From the NCBI GenBank assembly GCA_023362775.1, contig JALMGJ010000014.1, forward strand, positions 2,502,001 to 2,566,000: 64,000 nt of DNA, written 5' to 3'. This DNA is from Charina bottae (Eukaryota; Chordata; Lepidosauria; Squamata; Charinaidae). The translations under genes were made by a program, and so were the position numbers. The notes under the pieces are model-generated. The model saw only the letters and a program-made list of their open reading frames with translations. It was not told the origin of the DNA and ran no database searches. Below are positions 1 to 10,257 of this stretch, in pieces; positions within the stretch are counted from its first letter, which is position 1, and the number at the start of each line of letters is the position of its first letter.

Positions 1-80
1 AAGCACAGTTGTGGTTTCACTTAGCAACCGCTTTGCTTAATCACCAAGTTGCTGGTCCCAACAATCGCTCTTACAATCAG
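1..80 (+). mobile_element. Degraded fragment related to the TA-flanked MITE family
   Basis: Phrases such as 'cacttagcaaccgctttgcttaa' and 'gctggtcccaa' match the 3' part of the family whose complete copies sit at 4247-4656 and 10839-11249. The left end lies outside the window and the right terminal repeat is not preserved, so this may be a related subfamily. Confidence 0.4.
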
Positions 81-359
81 GAAAATCCTCCTGGTTATCT
101 TATCATCCTGCCTGTCCTTCCTTTGAATTCCAAACCATGAGTCCTTGTCCTGCTCTCGGTTACACAGGGGGCAAACCTTTACAGGTTTCCAAACCACCAT
201 GCTATGTTGCCTTAAACTTCCCTTTCGTAAACTCAGTTTTATGCTCAGTTCCTTTAAGAGTTCCTCATAGAGCTTAGGTTCCAGCCTCCAGTAGCTTTTC
301 TTCTGAACCCACTCCAACTGGACACAGTGCTTAAAGTACAGTCTAACCAGCACAGAATA

Positions 360-764
360 CAGGTAGTCTTCGTTTAACAACCAACCACAATTGGGACCAG
401 AGTTTCGGTTGCTAAGCAAAGCGGTCATTAAGCAAATCTGACCCAATTTTACGACCTTTTTTGCGGCAGTCATTAAGCAAATCACCGTGGGCATTATGTG
501 AACCACATGGTCATTAAGCGAATCACGTGGTTCCCCATTGATTTTGCTTGCCAGAAGCTGGCTTGGAAGGTCGAAAATGGCAATAGCATGACCACGGGAC
601 CCTGCAACGTGATAAATGAGAACCAGTTGCCAAGTGCCCAAATCGTGACTGCGGGGACGCTGCGACGGTCATAAGTGTGAGAACCGGTCATAAGTCATTT
701 TTTTCGACACTGTTGTACGTCTGAACCATCACTAAACAAATGGTTGTTAAGTGAGTTCTACCTG
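360..764 (-). mobile_element. TA-flanked MITE, copy 1 (Tc1/mariner/pogo-like)
   Basis: The element begins CAGGTAGTC and ends in the reverse complement CTACCTG. It is flanked by TA at 358-359 and 765-766, the target duplication typical of Tc1/mariner/pogo transposons. It is 405 bp with no transposase. The interior repeats short motifs built on 'cattaagc' and 'gcaaatcac', which gives it a self-similar structure. Its orientation is opposite to the copies at 4247 and 10839. Superfamily is inferred from the TA duplication and the CAG ends. Confidence 0.85.
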
Positions 765-1347
765 TACAGCAGAACGGTGATCTGTGATCTGGATGCAATG
801 CTTCTGTTCACGCAACCCCAAATTGCTCTGGTTTTCATAGCTGCTGCGCCAACGGGCTTGCTCATGTTCAGTTGCCCAATAGTACCCTCACAGCTTTGTT
901 GTAATTACTGACGCTTTCCCCGATAGTGTGGGTTTCTTCCTCCCTTCCTCTGCCCTCATTTATCAACTGTCGCCTCAGGACTGTGAGGCTGGTTGGAAAC
1001 TTTTGTAGCTAAAGTTAACAGCCCAGGTTTTTCAACTGTCAGATAGCTCTGTTTTTACTAGGCAGAGATACTCCTTTGTCCTCCTCCAAGCCATCGATCA
1101 TGGCCTTCTCCAGGCTTAATTCAGTCTCCCATCCAGCATTTCCTGACCACCATGAATTTCGCCTCCATTTGTAAAGCTCCAAATGAATTGCAACTGGAGG
1201 CACTTTTTACAGAATCCATTTGTCTCCCGACGCCAGTGATGAAAAGCCTGTTTGGTTAGTGCAAATCATTACGTGTGAAGTTGGAAATTAGATGTGTCAC
1301 CTTAGTAACTTCCAGCCTTTGAAAACTCCAATCTCTACAATGATGCC

Positions 1348-1348
<1 letters not shown>

Positions 1349-1395
<47 letters not shown>
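1349..1395. repeat. (AAT)n microsatellite
   Basis: About 15 perfect AAT units. Confidence 0.95.
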
Positions 1396-1398
<3 letters not shown>

Positions 1399-1656
1399 AC
1401 ACACAGAAGCAAAAGCAGGCTCAATTGGTAACAGTAATGCAAATGAAGTTGCATAAGTTTGATGCCCATTTGGTACATGAATACTCTCACACACTCAGAA
1501 TGTTTGAATTAGCCTTTATTTGTTTATATGAGTTAAAGGAGTAGAGAAGGGATGATAAATTTCAGAACAATGCTGGGCAGGTGGAGACAGGGAGATAATA
1601 TGGAAATGTAACTCATTGTGGAGTCCTTGGTGCTCTCTGAGCTTGGTTGTTTGCTT

Positions 1657-1696
1657 GCAGACATTTCATTACCCAACTAGGTAACCTCATCAGTGC
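1657..1696 (-). ncRNA. Hammerhead-ribozyme-like motif, left arm of Penelope copy 1
   Basis: This is the mirror of the motif at 2020-2059. The minus strand reads CTGATGA (1693-1687), the same stem II, and GAAATGTC. The C-to-T change in the stem III step (GAAAC to GAAAT) breaks the ACGT self-pairing, so this arm is probably less active. Confidence 0.5.
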
Positions 1697-2019
1697 GAGG
1701 GAGTGTGGGGTTTGCTCCCTGTTTATATACAGTGGCTTGCCCTGCCCGTGTTGTTGGGGGTGTGGTTTTCTCCTTGATTCGGGTATTGTTTGTCTGGTGT
1801 CAATCCCTGCTTATCTGGGTGTTGGCTGCTGGAGGAGATTAAACCACAACATATCCTCTCCAGCAGCCAACACCCAGATAAGCAGGGATTCACACCAGGC
1901 AAACAATCAAGCAGGAAACAATACCCGAATCAAGGAACTACCGAGGAGAAAACCACACCCACCAACACGGGCAGGGCAAGCCACTGTATATAAACAGGGA
2001 GCAAACCCCACACTCCCTC

Positions 2020-2059
2020 GCACTGATGAGGTTACCTAGTTGGGTAATGAAACGTCTGC
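2020..2059 (+). ncRNA. Hammerhead-ribozyme-like motif, right arm of Penelope copy 1
   Basis: The core CTGATGA is at 2023-2029. One extra G (2030) is followed by stem II, GTTACC (2031-2036) with GGTAAT (2043-2048). Then come GAAA (2049-2052) and CGTC (2053-2056), with the predicted cleavage after C2056. Stem I pairs TGC (2057-2059) with GCA (2020-2022). Stem III is only the self-complementary ACGT, as in Penelope-associated hammerhead variants reported to cleave as dimers. Activity is unknown, and the extra base before stem II is non-canonical. Confidence 0.6.
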
Positions 2060-2770
2060 AAGCAAACAACCAAGCCCAGAGAGCACCAAGAACTCCACAG
2101 AGTTCTCCTGAAGAACTCCTGAGCTACAGATATTCTCTTCTATTGGGGCATAACTCATCATCATTTGCTGCCATGTTCTGAATATAAGTTTTTTTCCCTC
2201 CCTGGATTTCCATCCGTTCTCTTTCACTCTACTTGCCAAGATTTTTCAGCTGTAAAGAAATGGAATAAAATAGCTCTTAAGTAATTATATAAGAAGTAAC
2301 CCTTGTTCTTATTAGCCTGACACGGCTGATACACTGAGAAAGATAATGAGGGCATCTCCTGCCCTTCGTTCTTCATAGAGGAGGTGGGTGGACTTGACTG
2401 AATTTTTGCTCTCTGGCAAATGCCGGCAGTTCAGGGTTTAAAAGGCCGTTTCCAGGAGGGCGGGCTGATGTTCAGCAAGGATCAAAAGCAATGCATGCAA
2501 GAATAAGCCACGTACAAACAGGTGATCTTTCAACTATTTCTTTTTGTTGGGGCTTCACCAGAGGATGCTAATGATTCCATTCGCATCGTGAGAGACTAAT
2601 CTGCCTCCAGCAGGCCAAGATTCAAAGTCAGTCCTGTAGGGAGAGGTGAACTGGGGCAGGGCAAAAGCATCTGTGTGCTGATCAGAGAGGAGAGCTGATC
2701 AAATTGTGGCACTGTTTGGAATATACAGGTGGGAAGCTCCAAAGAGATTTTGTTCTTCTTTATACTGGAA

Positions 2771-2793
2771 ACACACACACACACACACACACA
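2771..2793. repeat. (CA)n microsatellite, 300 bp upstream of the GRIK4 exon
   Basis: About 11 uninterrupted AC/CA units, followed by a T-rich stretch. Confidence 0.95.
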
Positions 2794-3050
2794 TTTTATT
2801 TTTTCCCCTAAGCCTCTCCATCTTTGCTTGGCTACAAGAGGTTTCAAAGTTTGGTGGAAGCCAATTGGCCTGTGGGGATCAGCTGACCATATCCAGGTGA
2901 GAACTGCAGCCTAGAGGGCGCTCTTGATCACCCAAGCTTAGACACTGAGCTACCTAGAACTGGAGGAAACCAGAGACCGACTCACTCTCTTTGGGTCATA
3001 TGCTGGCCTCTTACATTTTGTGCTAGCATGTAGCCATTTTCATCATCTTT

Positions 3051-3071
3051 GTGGGTTCTCTCTCTTTACAG
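3051..3071 (+). promoter_or_regulatory. GRIK4: 3' splice acceptor of the GRIK4 signal-peptide exon
   Basis: An almost pure pyrimidine stretch precedes TTTACAG, and the AG is followed directly by the exon carrying the conserved GRIK4 leader. The match to the acceptor consensus is good. Confidence 0.75.
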
Positions 3072-3208
3072 AGTTACAATATGTCATGCCCAGACCACTG
3101 CAGGGCTCCATGAGGATTTATAGAAGATGTCCTGGATCTTGGTGCCTTTGGTGCTGTTGTTGGTGTGGTTAATGAAGATAGCTGCCAGCCCCCATTCACT
3201 GAGGATTG
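3072..3208 (+). other. GRIK4: GRIK4 exon: 55 nt 5' UTR plus signal-peptide coding part
   Basis: The acceptor is a pyrimidine-rich run ending in TTTACAG at 3065-3071. The donor is GTAAGTAAGG from 3209. The exon is therefore 137 nt with an internal start codon, so at least one further 5' UTR exon and the promoter must lie upstream of the window. The leader has two extra ATGs: a 10-codon ORF at 3081-3113, and an out-of-frame ATG at 3110 whose 20-codon ORF runs to a TAA ending at 3172, overlapping the main start. Exon limits are inferred from splice consensus only. Confidence 0.78.
3127..3208 (+). CDS. GRIK4: GRIK4 (kainate receptor GluK4/KA1) first coding exon, signal peptide; partial CDS
   Basis: The 27 codons read MSWILVPLVLLLVWLM, then KIAASPHSLRI, with one base (G) left over before the donor. 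As recalled, mammalian GRIK4 also has 27 residues to this point, shares PLVLL and an alanine-rich stretch, and has an identical SPHSLRI. Its next residue is Ala (GCN), which fits a phase-1 junction supplying the G. Residues about 4-17 are the hydrophobic core of a signal peptide and cleavage is expected just before the SPHS region. GluK4 is a synaptic-membrane glutamate-gated channel subunit that needs GluK1-3 partners. The start is the only ATG in this frame inside the exon. The rest of the protein (roughly 930 residues in mammals) lies outside the window. GRIK5 and GRIK1-3 leaders, as recalled, do not share SPHSLRI, so GRIK4 is the best call. Confidence 0.88.
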
Positions 3209-3217
3209 GTAAGTAAG
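3209..3217 (+). promoter_or_regulatory. GRIK4: 5' splice donor of the GRIK4 signal-peptide exon, phase 1
   Basis: ATTG|GTAAGTAAG is a near-consensus donor. It leaves one coding base (G), which fits the Ala codon that follows SLRI in recalled mammalian GRIK4. The coding match to the family stops exactly here. Confidence 0.85.
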
Positions 3218-4246
3218 GAAAATAAGCAACCATAATTTGAACCCTAGGTTTCATCCTAGCGATTGGGTCCCTGGAGAAGCACTGGGGTGGGTCAAAATGG
3301 CTATAATTGGAACAGCGCTAGGATGAGCTGTCTATCCGGCAGGTCCCCCAGATTTGAAAAATGCAGTGTTGCACCTTTCGTTATGAAGAACCACACTTCT
3401 GGACCTGCATTGCATGGCCTGGATGGTTTGTATGAAGTATCTAAAATCTATTGCTCTTGAATAAAGTTAATGAGACATTAATGGAAGACAAAGTGTATTT
3501 TTCATTAATAGAATTGTCCCAAGAATATGGAATTCGTTCGGTTAGATGTGTGTTGATAATAAGTAATAATGAATGAGTGGTGTAGCAATTAATTAGGGGC
3601 TTGCTTCAAATGTGCATTTATTTTAAAAGCAAATGGGGGAGTAAACAGACAACCCCCACTTTTTTATTCCGGGTTACTGGCATCAATTAATATGAATTTG
3701 AATGTTCATGCATCGGTCCATGTTGTTTTTAACTGCTTTGTCCTGAAGGGTGGCTTTGCGTTGAATATATATGGCAGACCATACTGATATTCATGGAAAG
3801 GTTGCTGGAAAAGGGGGGGAAAGATAGTAGAGGCAGCTCCATTTAGCTAGCTGGGCACAATTTTATTTTATTTTATTTTTCTTTTAACGTTGCCTGTTGA
3901 AGGCAAACCCTTTGTCCTTTCTGGAATTCAACAGGCCGAAGTAGCAGGATGCATCTGAATGTTGGCCAATTTTCATCCATGTTTGCAAGTAGCCAAAGGT
4001 TATCTGAGTCTTTGATTAAAATAAAAGGGAGAATATAATAAATAAACTGTGTTGGGAAGATACCTTTTCATGAGTGGAATATGGCGTTGCCATTATCCTG
4101 TGATGAGGTAGCCCAGAAGTATCTGCAAAGGTCTTGTCTTTCATTGTATAATCTTCTCTACATGCTTTGTAGCTGTCCTGGTTTCTCTTGTCATTTATCT
4201 CAAGGGAAAGCATGTCTCCTCCTATTTTAGTAGTTCTTTACTACTA

Positions 4247-4656
4247 CAGGTAGTCCTCACTTAACAACCATTTGTTTAGTGATGGTTCAGACTTACAACA
4301 GTGTTGAAAAAAATGACTTATGACCGGTTCTCACACTTATGACTATCGCGGCGTCCCCATGGTCACGTGATCATGATTTGGGCATTTGGCAACCGGTTCA
4401 CATTTATGATCGTTGCAGCGTCCTGTGGTCACGTGATCTCCATTTTCGACCTTCCCGGCCAGCTTCTGGCAAGCAAAATTAATGGGGAACCGTGTGATTC
4501 ACTTAACAACCATGTGGTTCACTTAATGCCTGTGGTGATTTGCTTAACGACCGCTGCAAAAAAGGTTGTAAAATTGGGTTGGATTTGCTTAATTACTACT
4601 TCGCTTAGCGACTGAAACTCCGGTCCCAATTGTAGTCATTAAGTGAGGACTACCTG
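4247..4656 (+). mobile_element. TA-flanked MITE, copy 2
   Basis: A 410-bp element with ends CAGGTAGTCCTCACTTAA and the matching inverted end GTGAGGACTACCTG. TA is duplicated at 4245-4246 and 4657-4658. It has the same internal order as the other copies: terminal repeat, a 'gttcacatttatgac' block, a 'ttcgaccttcc' block, then 'gattcacttaacaacc'. No coding capacity; the open frame across it has no family match. Confidence 0.88.
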
Positions 4657-5357
4657 TATCCCCACTAAAAGGGAATTCAGCCCTGGAGAAACTCAGAGGA
4701 ATTGTCCCCTCAGATTTCTCTACCCCATCCTGCAACTTGGATGGAGAGCTGTTGGTGCCGAAATCCAAAATTAAGGACTTCACTGAGTTCCAATCAGTAA
4801 AAATGAAAAGCATTTAAAAATACAAAAACAAATAACCCAAAATGAAAGCAAAGAATGTAACAAGTACACACAATCCTATACAGTATTAGAAGAACTGAAT
4901 ATTCAAATAAATTCTGTCTCTGAGGCTTTGAACAAATGCCCCCTTCCTTTCCTACAAGGATCCCTTTGTAACCAGGAAAAGACAGATATTAACACAGTCA
5001 TTCTGTTTCTCCATAGAATGTATGTTTACATGAAGTGGTGATGGGGATCTCTTCCCCATAATTTTCTGCATCCCTACTAAGTTCCTTTGCATGGAGGCCA
5101 TGAAGCTGGTTCAAGGAGAGAGATCCAGACACGCTGCTTAGAGAAGCAATTATAACTGTGCGAGATATTCTTGCTTGCAGCAGGCACTTCTTTCATTTCT
5201 AAAGTATAAATCAAAAATGGGTGGATGCTTTTTGCTAAATCCCCATCAGGATTATGTTTCCATGGGGTTGTTGTTGTTATGTTCCTCTGTTTGCACTCAA
5301 GATTTCTTGGAGATATTCATTATGTTTGGTAACTTAAGGGAAGTTGTTTCTCTGTGG

Positions 5358-5446
5358 ACACACACACACACACACACACACACCGGGATAAAAATCTAAT
5401 ATGTTTGTGTGTGTGAGAAAGAGAGAGAGAGAGTTAATTCTTGAAT
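5358..5446. repeat. (CA)n, then (GT)n and (GA)n short tracts
   Basis: A perfect CA run of about 13 units at 5358-5384, then short GT and GA tracts at about 5404-5434. Confidence 0.9.
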
Positions 5447-5936
5447 TTAAAATTCACCAAAGTGTCAGTCACCAGTTAATGTTAGCTTAATAATCACTCT
5501 ATTTAGCCATTCATTTAGGGTGCATCTCTATTGCTTACATGGACTTTTATCCCAACATATATTAAATCCATGCCTTTCTGCTTTTCAATAATATGCATTC
5601 TGACTAATTCTGAGGTTTGTGGTTCACCATTTTCTTTCTACCTCAGTTATCCTACTTGTAAAACGGGAAGAAGTGCAACTTCATTTTGAGTGTAAATCAC
5701 ATAGATTGACATAGGAATAAGTCAGCCCTGGATGAAACATTACACAAAATAAGTTGTGTTTAGGGCACAAAGGGAAGAGGGCACCACAGTTTCCCCCCTC
5801 CAGTTATCATGCCCTTAACTCTTTCACTGTCACACTCAACTTTAGTTGATTTTTTTGTAATTGACCTTCTCTGCCATGTTCGACTTTGATCTGCATTGTT
5901 AAAAAATGTTTTCTTTAGCATGGTGAGTGACTGTAG

Positions 5937-6197
5937 GCAGAGCTTTCCAAACTTTTCATGTTGGTGACACACTTTTTAGACATGCACCATTTTGTGACAC
6001 ACTCTTACAGCAGGGCACAAGGCAGGCATTAGGACCTGTGCGGAATCCTGGCAGGTTTGGAGGCAGCAAGGCATAAGGCAGGCACTAGGACCTGCGCGGA
6101 ATCCTGGCAGGGCTCGGAGGCAGCAGCAGCCGCGACACACCCAGACACTGCAGCCGACACACTAATGTGTCCCGACACACAGTTTGGAAAGCTCTGG
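5937..6197 (+). mobile_element. hAT-like MITE (short form)
   Basis: It opens CAGAGCTTTCCAAACTTTT and closes with the inverted ACAGTTTGGAAAGCTCTG. The interior has two copies of a ~56-bp module (caaggcaggca..aggacct..). The flanks GACTGTAG and GACTAAAG are a 6/8 match, compatible with an old 8-bp hAT duplication. It is the same family as 57155-57552. Confidence 0.75.
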
Positions 6198-6908
6198 ACT
6201 AAAGCTTAAAAGTTTGAAGGTGTTGTCAGAAATCACATTTGTTTCCATCTCATGGTGTGAGAGTTTTGCTTCTGTTGAGGGGCACCGGTGTTGGGCTGTG
6301 CGTACGGTTTCTGTTGGCCTTAATCTGGCCCGAAATAAGCGCTGTTAAATTTGAGAGGCTGAGTTGTTTTCCAGCTGCTGCTGAGTTTTTCTCCCTTCTG
6401 TGTTTTCGCTGTGGCAGAATAAAGAGAGGTATTAACCATCCCAATTTCCCCCATCACTTCCTATCTGCTATAACTTTGGATAGAACATAGCTGTCACATA
6501 GCAATTAAAGATGTAAAACCCCTCTTAGAAGAACATAGGGCAAACCTAATTGGATTAAACAATGAAATAAATGTTTGAAAAGTATTCATGGTGATAAGCT
6601 AGGATGAAAAAAAGTAGTTAAATATATAACTACTCAGGGATATTGGCGGTCTTTTGTATTGTCAAAGGGAAAGTCAAACTGCATTGCATCATTTTCTAGT
6701 CATGGCTCCAAGTATGCTGAACTCTCTCTGCACAAGCAGAGAATGGGCTTAATTGGTTCATTGGCCAATGGCTTCTTCCATTATCACTGAAAAGATTAAG
6801 CTATTGTATGCTTAATTTGGGTTCATTTAGTGAAGGTTGGGAATGATATTTGGTTCATATCTTAAGATGAATTGATCTAAAGTCATGCTTCTCAAATTCA
6901 TATCCAAA

Positions 6909-6949
6909 CTCCTTCCTTCCTTCCTTCCTTCCTTCCTTCCTTCCTTCCT

Positions 6950-7005
<56 letters not shown>

Positions 7006-7228
7006 TCCTCCCTCCCCCTCCCTTCCCCTCCCTCCCTCCCTCCCTCCCTCCCTCCTTCTTGTTTTCTTCTTCCTAATCCTTCCTTCCTTCCTTCCTTCCT
7101 TCCCTCCCTCCTTCTTGTTTTCTTCTTCCTAATCCTTCCTTCCTTCCTTCCCTCCCTCCCTCCTTGTTTTCTTCTTCCTAATTCCTCCCTTCCTATTTCT
7201 CCTTCCTTCCTCCCTCCCCCCTCCCCCC
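6909..7228. repeat. 320-bp polypyrimidine compound microsatellite
   Basis: (CTTC)n gives way to (CTGC)n (about 6951-7004), then CCCT/CCTT-rich blocks with a ~60-bp higher-order duplication ('ttgttttcttcttcctaatcc' appears three times with small changes). The + strand is almost purely C and T. The long ORFs called across it are low-complexity artefacts. Confidence 0.95.
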
Positions 7229-7299
7229 AATGTTGCAGTGCTATTCCATTGTCATAAAAATGTAGACTTTTAGGAAAATTGTATCCATAAGGCACATAT

Positions 7300-10257
7300 T
7301 AGGGAAAGGTCCTTCCCATAAATACACATACAAAGGAAAAGTTTGTTCAGAAATGGCTGCGCATGAAGAGGCGTGCATCATTTTAGCAAGATTTAAAAAC
7401 AAAACCTGCAGGCTGATTTGGAAATAGTATGCAATTTTGCTTGGGGGAAAAAATGCAAATCAGCAAGTGAAATGGACAAGCTTATCCATCCTTCCATTTC
7501 ACTCCGTGTTTTCTACTCTGATTGACCGTGCCTCTCTAGGACCTTGTTCTCCATGACCTACATCCCTTTAATTGAACTAGACTGTAGCTCCTTCTGTTCA
7601 GAGCACTTACTCTATGATTAAGGTAGAGCCCTTCTATGTGGTGAGGGGGGGACAGTCAGGGAGAGGAGACATGAACTGTGAATTTTGATCTGCTGGATGG
7701 GAATTAGGCTGCCTCATATTGGAACCCAAAGCTACTCTTCAGCTTTACTGATATAAGAACTATCAAGTTTCTTTATTTTTTGCCATCTGCCAGTCCAGGA
7801 GCCGTGGGCTCCTCCCATGGCAAGCAACAGACTTTGTGTTTTGAAAGCTGGGGAGATCAACCATTTTCTTTGACTCTGAAAGCTGGCCGAAATCTAACTG
7901 ATAACACCTAATAAATTCAATGTGCATCTCGGGACTGACCCTGAACTGCCCATCTCATAACTGAAGCATCTGGTCTAATTTTAAATTCTGGCATCTTCCC
8001 CGTTCCCTGCTCTGTTGCCCGATGAAAGGGTCCAGAGAACTCAAAATCTTGCTGAATTGTTAGTCCTAACTCTGGAGTTTGGGCACAGATGCCTTCGCGT
8101 GCAAGAGTCACATCTTTCTGTCTTGAATGGTCACCCTGCTCCCTCCAGAGCTTGCAAGTTACATTAGGATAGCCCCCACACACCCCAAATATGGCAATAT
8201 AGCTCTTCTGCTGGGGCAACTGAAGGGAGGTCAAGACCAGATTGAGGTGTTTCTACTAGGAGGAGATCCACTCCCGGATGGATTCCAGTTCCACTGTTAC
8301 TTGCACTCACAGCAGCTGGTTGCTGCAAAGAAGTCTATGGACAGAATGCAAGAACACTTTTTCTACTTTTTCCAATGGTGCTACTAATGAATTCTCTGTG
8401 GGCTTCCTTTCCTTCCCCCTTCTCCCCAGAGCTGTGGGGTTTTTTAGAAAGCTAAAATGAGCTTTATATGGAAATGATGGCTGAATGTCAATTCCTTTAT
8501 CTGAGCCAATTTGGGAAGCAGAAAGTGGTGGAAGAATTAAGACAGTTAAATCGAAAAAAAGTCTACTTGGTGGTGATGAAACAGTGTTTAAATGAGCAAA
8601 ATTATCTCTGGATTACTTGTTAGACACTGCTTTATTTAATCAACTTGTGGCTTAATCTGCTGCAAGCATTCCTACAGAAAAGAGACCGCCTCTGAGAGAG
8701 AAAGTTACTGGGGGTGTCTTTTTGCTCATACGGAAACCATGGGCATGGCGATCTGGTTCTTTTTGCACTTTCCAGAAAGTTGCTCGACTCTATCAAGGCA
8801 ATGGGGAGAAATGTTTTGAGAGCCAGAAGGGCAAGTTTCATTTGCATAATCTGAGCACCGGGAGTGTAATTTGCACAAAGTAGACCTTTGGTGGTGGTAG
8901 GTGAGTTCTGCCTTTCTAGCTTCAAAGAACAGCAGCATATGGTGGGACTGGGGCTGTGTTTTAATAGCCCGAAATTCAGAAAATCAGGGCAATACATTCA
9001 TGGATGTGGCAGGTAGAAAGAAAGCTGATCAGCATCTGGGAAGAAAGAAAAAAGATTAAGGTTGTAGAGGGTTTTGCACTCAAGAGTTGATGTGTGTTTC
9101 TGTATGGTTGGTTGAATTTGGTCAAACTGCAGAAACAGCTTTAGCTGAAGTTATTTATAAATCAGTGTGTGACTGCGTATCATGGTCAACCAAACAAAAG
9201 CACAGAACACTGCAATGACTATAATTATAATAACTTCAAAGAACACAGCAGCGCTAGAAACATATTTAAATTTAAAAAAAAACAATGGATCACTGATTCA
9301 AAACTAATGAAAACTTTCGAAGAAGTTTCATCTCCCTGAAAAGAAGGAAGGAAAGAGAATTGTCGTCCGCAGGGAATTTCTCGGGGGGCCACCACCGGAA
9401 AAGCCCTATTAATAGAAGAGATGAATTTCTGCAGAGCAGATCCATATCCGTCCTTTCAAACTGCAGGAGGGTGCCTGACCCTTGTGAGGTTTTAGAAGTG
9501 GATCAGCCAAGGTTGGGCTTTGCCTCTTTCCCCCCTCAACTCTGTACAATGCCTGCCTCTAAGCAGGAAGGCTAAATTCCAGGTTGGAAATTGCCTACTA
9601 ATTTTTCTCCGGCGTATCAGACAACTGTGCCTTGAACACTGAAGGATGGCGCCCCACAAAGCCTTAGGAATCATTGTTGGAGATGGAAACGTCTCTGCCT
9701 CCTCCAGGCTTCGCAGAGGATTTTCTTGGCTGAGCCCTTCGGAAGCTGTTTCTTTGCAGACATTGGAGATGGATGATATTTGTGGGTCCCTCCTCTCTGG
9801 ATGCCCTGATTTCTCATACAGGGAAGGAGCTTTATAATTAAGCTTTCTATCTTCAAATTTAAATTGCCCTGTATATGAACTGCAGCCTTGATTAAAAAGC
9901 AACCTGGAACTAATACAAAATATGTGAAGGCATAAACAAACAGCAAATTAAAAGATGACAAGCATAGCATTGAGCAGAGCTTTGGACCCTGAATTTCTCA
10001 CATTTGTGGGTGGGGGGGACGCAATCAAGATGGTGCCTCTGCCGTCTGGGGAGCAGAACCGAAGACGACAGAGTGGTCATCTGCCTCTGGTGGAGGTTGG
10101 GAGAGCAAGGGTGGCTCCACTGAAGGTCTCCCAAATTTTGGAGCTGTGATCGAGCCATTCATCCGATGAGGGCAAGGAGCCTCAGTTTTTGCCTCTTAAA
10201 TAGGGCAGCAGTGAATTGCCCTCCAGTAAATAGGCTGGAACAAATATTTGGTGTAAT
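7300..10257. other. Intronic stretch, nothing recognised
   Basis: Mixed-composition sequence without a recognisable repeat family. Several 60-136 codon open frames overlap on both strands (for example 7917-8387 and 9492-9902), with no shared frame, start context or family match. Old, diverged repeats may be hidden. Confidence 0.5.

Larger units (their letters stand above)
1617..2145. mobile_element. Penelope-type element as a ~480-bp palindrome (copy 1)
   Basis: The left arm (about 1617-1836) and right arm (about 1854-2099) are near-complete reverse complements around a spacer of under 20 bp. The outer arm block (tggagtccttggtgctctc... with gcagacgtttcattaccc) recurs at 19829-19982, so this is an interspersed element and not a local inversion. 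Each arm carries a hammerhead-like motif, which together with the head-to-head arrangement suggests the terminal region of a Penelope-like retroelement. The right arm continues beyond the palindrome with 'gagctacaga..attctcttctatt', shared with copy 2. No reverse transcriptase remains. Family assignment is from memory plus the ribozyme motif. Confidence 0.7.
1..3071 (+). other. GRIK4: Intron within the GRIK4 5' UTR (3' part)
   Basis: This is inferred from the splice acceptor directly before the leader-containing exon. It contains two TA-flanked MITE sequences, a large palindromic Penelope-type element and two microsatellites. I see no coding exon and no CpG-rich promoter in it. Confidence 0.6.

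Noticed and set aside
21..691. 206-codon minus-strand ORF
   Set aside because: It crosses the boundary of the MITE at 360-764 and shares its frame with other MITE copies (for example 4367-4615 and 10966-11235); a by-product of the repeat.
1647..2039. 130-codon ORF across the palindrome
   Set aside because: Each half is the complement of the other; no known protein and the frame depends on the palindrome.
6855..7295. 146-codon minus-strand ORF rich in EGRKEGRK
   Set aside because: It is the translation of the polypyrimidine microsatellite on the other strand; no sequence complexity.
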